Part shown: one piece after another, positions 1 through 4,703 of the stretch
Position numbering within the stretch: the first letter of the stretch is position 1
Layout: each line of letters starts with the position of its first letter
Assembly (NCBI GenBank): GCA_017694215.1
Contig: JADIND010000016.1
Span: 1 to 8,710 of the forward strand
Reading direction: 5' to 3'
DNA: 8,710 nt
Source of the DNA: Candidatus Scatousia excrementipullorum
GTDB taxonomy: Bacteria > Cyanobacteriota > Vampirovibrionia > Gastranaerophilales > Gastranaerophilaceae
Program-made: the position numbers and the translations under genes
Notes under the pieces: generated by a model
Told to the model about the DNA's origin: nothing
Seen by the model: the letters and a program-made list of their open reading frames with translations, nothing else
The model's database searches: none

Positions 1-36
1 ATTCCTTCTAAATCAGAAGAAAGCAAAGCCGAATAG
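1..36 (+). CDS. possible C-terminal end of an upstream gene (partial)
   Basis: Frame 1 is open from the window edge to a TAG at 34-36 and reads IPSKSEESKAE, a hydrophilic Lys/Glu/Ser tail of the kind often found at protein C-termini. A strong terminator begins 17 bases after the stop, which fits the end of a rightward transcription unit. Frame 2 is also open but runs into the terminator stem, so it is less likely. Eleven residues are too few to assign a family, and the stretch could be non-coding. Confidence 0.35.
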   Translation: MPSKSEESKAE

Positions 37-52
37 GTATTTGTTTGAAACG

Positions 53-85
53 AAAATCCCGCCCTGATTCAGGGCGGGATTTTTT
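53..85 (+). terminator. Rho-independent terminator
   Basis: A GC-rich perfect stem (ATCCCGCCCTG at 56-66 with CAGGGCGGGAT at 70-80, extendable by three further A-T pairs) closes a 3-base loop and runs directly into six T residues at 80-85. It should end the transcript entering from the left. The A-run on the 5' side means it could also terminate weakly on the other strand. Confidence 0.88.
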
Positions 86-176
86 ATGCCGCGGCGGCAA
101 TATAATTGCGGGTCTGAGCCGGCAATCATAAAAATAAAAAACAATAAAATATTTAGTTTAATCAAGTAAAAGGGGG

Positions 177-205
177 TTGAAATTGATATTATGATGAGAT
201 ATAAT
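177..205 (+). promoter_or_regulatory. sigma70-type promoter of the prepilin-glycosyltransferase unit
   Basis: TTGAAA at 177-182 and TATAAT at 200-205 are separated by exactly 17 bases, close to the housekeeping consensus. Transcription would begin near 212, giving a leader of about 37 bases that contains the ribosome binding site GGAGG at 235-239. The -35 element follows a run of G residues (172-176). This is the best-formed promoter in the window. Confidence 0.75.
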
Positions 206-248
206 ATATATAAAGGATATTTAAATTAAATTTTGGAGGATTTACAAG

Positions 249-1046
249 ATGAAAAAGCCTGCTATAACTGGTGTTTCGGGAGGGGGGCTCGCTAGAATGC
301 TCTCTGCTCAAGGTTTTTCGACTGAATTGAAAGAGTATAACGCATTTACTCTTGCTGAAGTTTTGATTACTATTGGTATTGTTGGCGTCGTTGCTGCATT
401 ATCACTTCCGATTGTTATTAACAATGCTCAGGACAAGGTTTTGGAAACTGAGTATGCAAAATCAAAAACTGTTCTGGCTAACGGTTACAAAAAGATGATG
501 GCTGATTCTCAGGTTTATGAGGTTCAGGATTTGCCGATGTTTAATTCCTGTCAAGATTTAGCCTGCATTACAAATGAACATAAAAAGGTGTTTAATGTAA
601 ATATGGATACAACACTGGGGCTTAAACCGGAAACTATGCCGGAGGAATACATTATCCAGGGCAAAGAGGATAAATCTCAATTTAAATGGGAAGATGTTCC
701 TTATATGTTCTCGACAACAGACGGTATGACTTACGGAATTTTAGTCGGTGATAATGCGAATTCTTTTGAAATAGTTGCTGATATTAACGGGTCTAAAAAT
801 CCTAATACAGTAAGAAAAGATTTGTACAAATTCAGATATTACGGCAGCGGCATTCTCTCTGATATAACTTCAGATCTTGAGTATATCAGTACATGTTCGG
901 TTGACGATCCTGCTGGTTGTAAAACGGCAGAAGAATGTAATTCATTACGCGGTCAGGCTGATAGTCAGGGAAGATGTCCTAATAGTGTTTATTGGAACGG
1001 AAATAGTTGTTCAGTTTATAATCCGGCTAGCGTCTATTGTAGATAA
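249..1046 (+). CDS. type IV prepilin-like / pseudopilin protein with an unusually long leader
   Basis: Predicted type IV pilin-like or type II secretion pseudopilin subunit, made as a precursor, cleaved by prepilin peptidase and assembled from the inner membrane. The signature is A32-F33-T-L-A-E37 followed by a hydrophobic helix (about residues 33-55, VLITIGIVGVVAALSLPIVI). Cleavage would fall after Ala32, and Glu37 is the conserved Glu5 of the mature protein. The C-terminal half contains a DINGSKNPN segment and a Cys-rich end with six Cys in the last ~50 residues, plus two near residues 100-105, suggesting disulfides outside the cytoplasm. The ATG at 249 is supported by GGAGG nine bases upstream. 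The leader before the cleavage site is 32 residues, whereas the other prepilin in this window has four. Residues 6-31 look like an insertion between MKKPA and AFTLAEV. The substrate or appendage cannot be told from sequence. The gene precedes a glycosyltransferase by 17 bases. Confidence 0.85.
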   Translation: MKKPAITGVSGGGLARMLSAQGFSTELKEYNAFTLAEVLITIGIVGVVAALSLPIVINNAQDKVLETEYAKSKTVLANGYKKMMADSQVYEVQDLPMFNSCQDLACITNEHKKVFNVNMDTTLGLKPETMPEEYIIQGKEDKSQFKWEDVPYMFSTTDGMTYGILVGDNANSFEIVADINGSKNPNTVRKDLYKFRYYGSGILSDITSDLEYISTCSVDDPAGCKTAEECNSLRGQADSQGRCPNSVYWNGNSCSVYNPASVYCR

Positions 1047-1063
1047 GGGTAGAATGTTTTAAC

Positions 1064-1972
1064 ATGACAATTTCAGTTATAATGCCGGTTTATAATACAA
1101 AAGAGTCTGATTTGAGAACGGCTATAGAGTCAATTCTCAATCAGACTTATCGTGATTTTGAATTCCTTATAATAAATGATGCTTCCACAAACAATGCTGA
1201 AGATGTTATTTTATCCTATAAAGATGAAAGAATAAGATATTTAAAAAATGAGAAAAATTTGAAAATAATAGGGACATCAAATCGTTTGATAGATGAAGCA
1301 AAATACGAGTATCTTGCACGTCTGGACAGTGATGACTGGTGTACTCCGGACAGGCTTGAAAAACAGGTGGCATACCTTGATGAACATCCTGATGTCGGAG
1401 TTTTAGGTTCTTATTATAAAATTATGCCTGATGACCGGTGGTTTCCTATTCCGACAGAGCCTGACGACACGACTCTTTTTGTTAGATACTGCGGAAACTG
1501 TATAAGCAACTCTGCGGTTATGATGCGTAAATCTATTATTGATAAATATCATATCAGCTATAATACTTCTGCATTACACGCAGAGGATTTGAAATTCTGG
1601 TCGGATATGAGTGAACACTGCAAATTTGCAAATTATCCTGAAATCCTATCATTTTACAGAATTTCTCCGGATGGTGTTTCATCCCAAAACAGGGCTTATC
1701 AATTAAAAATGGTTTTGACAATTCTTATGGATAATATTATTAAGGATTTTGCCAATGATAAAGATTATATGTATTCAATCCTTATTAAATTCATAAAGGG
1801 TGAACCTGTAACTGATGAAGAGTTTACGTATACGCAGCAGTTTTTAATTGGTATTGTAAATATTCTGCAAAAGCACATGTCTTATCCGATTAATACTCTG
1901 GTAAAAAGTTATGTACTTTCGCGGCTGGCGTATTTTGTCAGAGAGCCGAAACCCGAAAATCAGCCGAAATGA
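1064..1972 (+). CDS. family 2 glycosyltransferase (GT-A fold)
   Basis: Transfers a sugar from a nucleotide-sugar donor to an unidentified acceptor, probably at the cytoplasmic membrane face during surface glycan synthesis. The N-terminus ISVIMPVYNT (3-12), then SILNQTYRDFEFLIINDAS (23-41), is the typical nucleotide-binding half of GT2 enzymes. D88-S-D-D91 is the DXD-type metal/nucleotide-diphosphate motif, and A173-E174-D175-L-K-F-W179 matches the region holding the catalytic base. The length (302 residues) is normal for a soluble GT2, and there is no clear membrane segment. ATG 1064 is the only in-frame start after an upstream stop. The ribosome binding site is poor (AAGGG at 1045-1049, 14 bases away), so translation may depend on coupling to the prepilin gene, whose stop is 17 bases upstream. 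No promoter is evident in that gap, so the two genes are probably co-transcribed. Acceptor specificity cannot be inferred. Confidence 0.9.
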   Translation: MTISVIMPVYNTKESDLRTAIESILNQTYRDFEFLIINDASTNNAEDVILSYKDERIRYLKNEKNLKIIGTSNRLIDEAKYEYLARLDSDDWCTPDRLEKQVAYLDEHPDVGVLGSYYKIMPDDRWFPIPTEPDDTTLFVRYCGNCISNSAVMMRKSIIDKYHISYNTSALHAEDLKFWSDMSEHCKFANYPEILSFYRISPDGVSSQNRAYQLKMVLTILMDNIIKDFANDKDYMYSILIKFIKGEPVTDEEFTYTQQFLIGIVNILQKHMSYPINTLVKSYVLSRLAYFVREPKPENQPK

Positions 1973-1986
1973 CGAAGTCTTGAAAA

Positions 1987-2023
1987 CCCTCCGGCACATT
2001 CGTGCCACCTCCCTTATGAAGGG
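1987..2023. repeat. double-hairpin intergenic repeat-like element
   Basis: Two adjacent small hairpins, GGCAC-attc-GTGCC (1993-2006) and CCCTT-atg-AAGGG (2011-2023), follow the sequence CCCTCC. The arrangement resembles a short dispersed element that I recall from intergenic regions of gut bacterial genomes, but copy number cannot be judged from one window. It begins 15 bases after the glycosyltransferase stop. Confidence 0.45.
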
Positions 2024-2063
2024 CATTGTTAACATTTTATTGCAGATAAAATAAAGTAATGTA

Positions 2064-2096
2064 GGTTTTGGTAATCTTGATTACCGAAACCTTTTT
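2064..2096 (+). terminator. Rho-independent terminator after the glycosyltransferase
   Basis: A continuous 12-bp stem (GGTTTTGGTAAT at 2064-2075 with ATTACCGAAACC at 2080-2091, one G-T wobble) with a 4-base loop is followed by TTTTT at 2092-2096. It probably ends the prepilin-glycosyltransferase transcript, about 90 bases after the last stop codon. An alternative fold pairs GTAGGTT (2061-2067) with AACCTAC (2122-2128) around this hairpin and the next, which would compete with termination. Confidence 0.75.
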
Positions 2097-2124
2097 GTTG
2101 TGGTAAATTTTAATTTACCACAAC
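2097..2124. repeat. perfect 13-bp inverted repeat
   Basis: GTTGTGGTAAATT (2097-2109) and AATTTACCACAAC (2112-2124) are exact reverse complements separated by two bases. The repeat abuts the T-run of the preceding terminator. CAACCTACT at its end (2121-2129) recurs at 2241-2249, hinting at repeat boundaries. The role is unknown; it could be part of a composite repeat or a binding site. Confidence 0.6.
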
Positions 2125-2127
2125 CTA

Positions 2128-2168
2128 CTGAAACCAGTTCAGGATGACAGAAAATTTTCACGTCATCC
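2128..2168. repeat. palindromic dispersed-repeat-like element (GGATGAC/GTCATCC)
   Basis: CTGAA/TTCAG (2128-2132 and 2138-2142) and GGATGAC/GTCATCC (2142-2148 and 2162-2168) form two stems. On the minus strand the first part reads TGTCATCCTGAACTGGTTTC, very like a widely scattered intergenic sequence I recall from many bacteria (GTCATCCTGAACTNGTTTCAG). Recognition is from memory and no copies can be counted here. Confidence 0.5.
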
Positions 2169-2209
2169 ATTTGGTCTTGCAATGCGAAGCATTTCTGTAA
2201 TTCAACGTG

Positions 2210-2236
2210 CTTTTCTTTCTCATCGTAATAGAAAAG
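2210..2236. repeat. small inverted repeat CTTTTCT/AGAAAAG
   Basis: Seven-base arms at 2210-2216 and 2230-2236 enclose a 13-base loop. It lies between two other repeat-like elements and ends just before the second copy of CAACCTACT (2241-2249). It is weak on its own and noted as part of the repeat cluster. Confidence 0.35.
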
Positions 2237-2254
2237 TATTCAACCTACTTTGCT

Positions 2255-2290
2255 CCCTCTCCCCTTGCGGGAGAGGGCTGGGGTGAGGGG
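2255..2290. repeat. GC-rich CCCTCTCCC hairpin repeat (REP-like)
   Basis: CCCTCTCCC (2255-2263) pairs perfectly with GGGAGAGGG (2269-2277) around a 5-base loop, followed by GCTGGGGTGAGGGG. This is close to a REP-like sequence seen between genes in many unrelated bacteria (established in general terms; the match is from memory). Its C/G-rich composition contrasts sharply with the AT-rich surroundings, suggesting it was acquired or spreads as a mobile repeat. Confidence 0.55.
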
Positions 2291-2317
2291 TCTTACATAA
2301 TTGAAATAAGGTCGGCA

Positions 2318-2366
2318 GAGCCCTAGCCCACTTTTGTAAAGGGGGAAAAGAAGGGGGATTTTTTTC
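2318..2366. repeat. CCCTAGCCC...AGGGGGATTT repeat-like element
   Basis: GAGCCCTAGCCC (2319-2330) is followed by TTTTGTAAAGGGGG and later AAGGGGGATTTTTTT. CCC (2327-2329) and CTTT (2331-2334) pair with AAAG (2338-2341) and GGG (2343-2345) with one mismatch. It resembles another commonly dispersed intergenic element. The closing T-run (2359-2365) might give some termination. Only one copy is visible. Confidence 0.4.
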
Positions 2367-2438
2367 ATGTCATTCTGATATAAAAATATATCTTACTCTT
2401 AATTTCACAAGGTTACTATTTTCTTTTTTTGTGGTATT

Positions 2439-2451
2439 CTTTGCTTATAGA
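2439..2451 (+). promoter_or_regulatory. candidate extended -10 promoter of the activase gene
   Basis: CTTTGCTTATAGA carries TG one base before TTATAG, an extended -10 arrangement, about 17 bases ahead of the start codon. No convincing -35 is seen. Transcription would start near 2457, right at the ribosome binding site AGAGGA (2457-2462), so the leader would be very short. The motif resembles the elements before 3568 and 4704. Confidence 0.4.
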
Positions 2452-2467
2452 ATAGTAGAGGATTAAC

Positions 2468-3472
2468 ATGACATTAACAGTTTATTTAGGGATAGACGTG
2501 GGGTCAGTTACAACAAAACTGGCTTTAGTCGATGAAAACGGAAAGTATGTTGACAGCTATATGCTCAGAACTTCTGGTAAACCTGTTTTAGCTGTCCAAA
2601 ACGGACTAAAAGAGTTGTATAAGAAAAAATTGACCGATTATAACGTAATGGGTGTTGGAACGACAGGTTCAGGCAGAAATCTTGCAGGTGCGTTAGTTGG
2701 TGCTGATATTATTAAAAATGAAATTACGGCACATGCTGTTGCAGCAAGTATTAATGTTCCGGGGGTTCAGACAATTCTTGAAATTGGAGGACAGGACAGT
2801 AAAATTATTATTCTCCGTGATGGTATTGTAACTGATTTTGCAATGAACACCGTTTGTGCTGCAGGTACGGGAAGTTTCCTTGACCAGCAGGCAAACAGAT
2901 TGAATGTTCCGATTGAAATTTTTGGAGAGACAGCATTAAAGTCAACTAATCCCGCACGTATTGCCGGACGTTGCGGTGTTTTTGCCGAAAGTGACTTGAT
3001 TCATAAACAGCAGCTGGGGTATCCTGTTGAAGACTTACTTTATGGCCTTTGTCAGGCTCTTGTAAGAAACTATCTTTCAAATCTTGCACTCGGTAAAGAA
3101 TTACTTCCTATAATTACATTCCAGGGTGGTGTTGCTACAAATTCGGGTATGGTTAAGGCCTTTGAAGAAGCTCTCGGCCAAAAGATTGTAGTACCGGAAA
3201 ACCACCAGACAATGGGGGCCATTGGTGCAGCGTTGCTTGCTATGGAAAATCATCAATATACAGAAGCTCAAACAAAATTTAAAGGCTGGGAAGTCGGTGA
3301 TATGCACTTCCATTCCATAACTTGTGAATGTAACGGATGTTCAAATAATTGCGAAGTTATTACAATTCTTGAAGGTGAAACTGAGGTTCCGCATTACGAA
3401 AAGATTAAAGATATCAAGGGCAATATTATTGCACGTTGGGGCGGAACATGCGGACGTTGGGATATTTCCTAG
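2468..3472 (+). CDS. 2-hydroxyacyl-CoA dehydratase activase (BadF/BadG/HgdC ATPase family)
   Basis: An ASKHA-fold ATPase. In the known family, a homodimer bridged by one [4Fe-4S] cluster uses ATP to push an electron into a 2-hydroxyacyl-CoA dehydratase or benzoyl-CoA-type reductase. LGIDVGSVTTK (7-17) is the phosphate-1 motif, and GVGTTGSGR and EIGGQDSK follow in family order. C130 (TVCAAGTGSF) and C169 (GRCGVFAESD) match the two cluster cysteines of HgdC, with the same 39-residue spacing. FQGGVATN and GAIGAALLA close the ATPase. The usual ~260-residue family length ends here, but this protein continues ~70 residues with C286-x-C288-xx-C291-xxx-C295 and GGTC328GRW, an extension able to hold a second metal site. 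GAGG at 2458-2461 supports the ATG. No dehydratase subunits lie nearby, so its partner is elsewhere or unknown. The clean stop and downstream intergenic region argue against a broken form of the ~1400-residue multidomain activases. Confidence 0.88.
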   Translation: MTLTVYLGIDVGSVTTKLALVDENGKYVDSYMLRTSGKPVLAVQNGLKELYKKKLTDYNVMGVGTTGSGRNLAGALVGADIIKNEITAHAVAASINVPGVQTILEIGGQDSKIIILRDGIVTDFAMNTVCAAGTGSFLDQQANRLNVPIEIFGETALKSTNPARIAGRCGVFAESDLIHKQQLGYPVEDLLYGLCQALVRNYLSNLALGKELLPIITFQGGVATNSGMVKAFEEALGQKIVVPENHQTMGAIGAALLAMENHQYTEAQTKFKGWEVGDMHFHSITCECNGCSNNCEVITILEGETEVPHYEKIKDIKGNIIARWGGTCGRWDIS

Positions 3473-3510
3473 TAATGTTAAGAATGTAAAGATTTTTATA
3501 AATTCTGAAA

Positions 3511-3564
3511 AAAGCTCTCTTAAAAATACTTTATGTTTATAGAGTATAAAAATAAGAGGGCTTT
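3511..3564 (+). promoter_or_regulatory. 12-bp inverted repeat around a conserved 30-base core, covering the RBS of the 3568 gene
   Basis: AAAGCTCTCTTA (3511-3522) pairs along its whole length with TAAGAGGGCTTT (3553-3564), with one G-U wobble. The 30 enclosed bases begin AAAATACTTTAT and contain ATAGAG. The 3' arm includes the ribosome binding site GAGGG (3556-3560), seven bases from the ATG. The core holds an extended -10-like TGTTTATAG (3534-3542). The same layout, with different arm sequences, precedes the next gene at 4651-4696. If RNA starts upstream, the fold would hide the ribosome binding site; if it starts within the core, the arms can act only as DNA. Confidence 0.6.
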
Positions 3565-3567
3565 ATC

Positions 3568-4620
3568 ATGACTGATATTTCAGTTGGCAACGGACAAGGT
3601 ATAACGCAGGCAATCGCAAGCAAATTAGGCTTGAGTAAGACGGATTGTAAAAATATTAAAGCATCTACCTGGCAGTCTGTTATGACACTTGTTAATCAGG
3701 CTAATACGTCAAATGTTCAAAATAGAAAAGGCAGTATTTTTACAGGCGGTAATAACGTAAACAGTATTACAAATAAAGAATCATGGAAATCTAATTTTAC
3801 AGTACAGGCCGGTCAGACCATGCAGATTGATGATTCAATCTTTGGTAAAATTAAGCAGCTTTTGACTGCGGCTACTGATTCAGCATCCCAGGCTGCCGCG
3901 ACAGTACAAACCCAACAGGCAGCAGAAGCATCTCAGGCTTCACAGACTACTCAGACACAAAAGGCTGAACAATCAGAACCGGTTGTAAAATCTCCAGGTG
4001 TTGTTGATTCCTCTGGAGTTTACAGAACCCAGACGCCTGTGCTGGTTGCTGATACTCCGTTAGAAGGCGATGCTAAGACCGGTAAAGCTGCTGCCGACAC
4101 CTTAGATAATATGTTAAAAACCGGTACCGGTGAAATTAATTTTACCTCTGAAGAATGGAGAGAACTCGCGGCAAAACCGAACAAGACACCTGAAGAAGTC
4201 CAAAAACTCAATACTGAATACAATAACAATATTCAAAAACTCGGAAATTCTATGACAAAATATATTTCTGAAAGTTTTGCAAACGGCGGAGATATAGACA
4301 GTGCCGCATTTATGAAATTCCAGAATAACGGTGCCATGAATTTAGACGGTCTAACCGCTGAAGAGAAAGCAATGCTTGAAACTTCTAACCAGACTGCATT
4401 TAACCGTATTGACGTTAATGGTGACGGCAAAATAGATAACAAAGAAATGACAGCATTTATGCATGCACTTGATTTTGACGACAAAAACAGAATGGGCGGC
4501 GTTATAAAAGCAGAAGATTATTATAACTGTGCCTCACAGCTTGACGACCCTAATGAGAATCTTCTGGATACAAAAATTAATTACTGTTACAACAAACTTT
4601 ACGGCAGTGATGAAGAATAA
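3568..4620 (+). CDS. EF-hand protein with a conserved N-terminal domain of unknown function (first paralogue)
   Basis: I do not recognise a named family. Residues 1-98 form a conserved domain (GQGITQAIASKLGLSK, STWQSVMTLV, SIFTGGN, MQIDDSIFGKIKQLL) shared with the next gene. Its start and end loosely recall an enlarged LysM domain (GQ.ItqaIA..lgls, then aGqtmqI), a weak suggestion only. Residues ~100-165 are a Gln/Ala/Thr/Ser-rich linker. The C-terminal part (~180-350) contains one canonical EF-hand loop, D282-V-N-G-D-G-K-I-D-N-K-E293, which should bind calcium. A degenerate loop before it (~SFANGGDIDSAAF) and one after it (~DDKNRMGGVIKAED) lack several ligands. There is no signal peptide or membrane segment, so the location is unclear. 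GAGGG seven bases upstream supports the ATG, within an inverted repeat. It probably arose with its neighbour by tandem duplication. Confidence 0.8.
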   Translation: MTDISVGNGQGITQAIASKLGLSKTDCKNIKASTWQSVMTLVNQANTSNVQNRKGSIFTGGNNVNSITNKESWKSNFTVQAGQTMQIDDSIFGKIKQLLTAATDSASQAAATVQTQQAAEASQASQTTQTQKAEQSEPVVKSPGVVDSSGVYRTQTPVLVADTPLEGDAKTGKAAADTLDNMLKTGTGEINFTSEEWRELAAKPNKTPEEVQKLNTEYNNNIQKLGNSMTKYISESFANGGDIDSAAFMKFQNNGAMNLDGLTAEEKAMLETSNQTAFNRIDVNGDGKIDNKEMTAFMHALDFDDKNRMGGVIKAEDYYNCASQLDDPNENLLDTKINYCYNKLYGSDEE

Positions 4621-4650
4621 TTAATATTTCTTAATTAAAATGGCAATTTT

Positions 4651-4696
4651 TCCCCGTAAAAATACTTTATTATAATATAGAGAATTTATACGGGGA
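4651..4696 (+). promoter_or_regulatory. 8-bp inverted repeat around a conserved 30-base core, covering the RBS of the 4704 gene
   Basis: TCCCCGTA (4651-4658) is the exact reverse complement of TACGGGGA (4689-4696). Past one mismatch a further AAAT/ATTT pairs inside. The enclosed segment is exactly 30 bases, as in front of the preceding paralogue, and starts with the same AAAATACTTTAT, then TATAAT (4671-4676) and ATAGAG. The 3' arm contains the ribosome binding site GGGGA (4692-4696), seven bases before the ATG. The arms share no sequence with those at 3511-3564, yet complementarity and spacing are preserved. TATAAT could serve as a -10 with a start near 4683, but its -35 (TTTTCC at 4648-4653) is poor. 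Confidence 0.6.
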
Positions 4697-4703
4697 TAAT
4701 TAT

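Larger units (their letters stand above)
1973..2467. other. 495 bp gene-free region built of hairpin repeats
   Basis: No reading frame here has a plausible start, ribosome binding site or recognisable protein. The stretch is a chain of short inverted repeats, annotated separately: a double hairpin just after the glycosyltransferase, a terminator with a second perfect hairpin, then at least three GC-rich or palindromic elements of different sequence. The last ~100 bases (2362-2467) are AT-rich and carry the promoter and ribosome binding site of the activase gene. Confidence 0.75.

Noticed and set aside
1844..2035. 63-codon minus-strand reading frame across the glycosyltransferase end
   Set aside because: It mostly mirrors the glycosyltransferase coding sequence and a repeat, has no ribosome binding site and no recognisable protein features.
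1987..2366. CRISPR array
   Set aside because: The repeats differ in sequence, and there is no regular direct repeat with even spacers and no cas gene.
3324..3542. 72-codon plus-strand frame continuing past the activase stop, as a possible frameshifted activase tail
   Set aside because: It overlaps the cysteine-rich activase end in another frame, is basic and featureless past the stop, and includes the regulatory inverted repeat. The activase ends cleanly.
3511..3564. Rho-independent terminator of the activase gene
   Set aside because: The stem is long but the loop is 30 bases and no T-run of useful length follows; the 3' arm is the ribosome binding site of the next gene.
3568..4700. Dockerin or cellulosome component, because of DxNxDG loops
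   Set aside because: Dockerins carry two closely spaced loops in ~60-70 residues and a signal peptide; here one canonical loop is flanked by degenerate ones and no export signal is seen.
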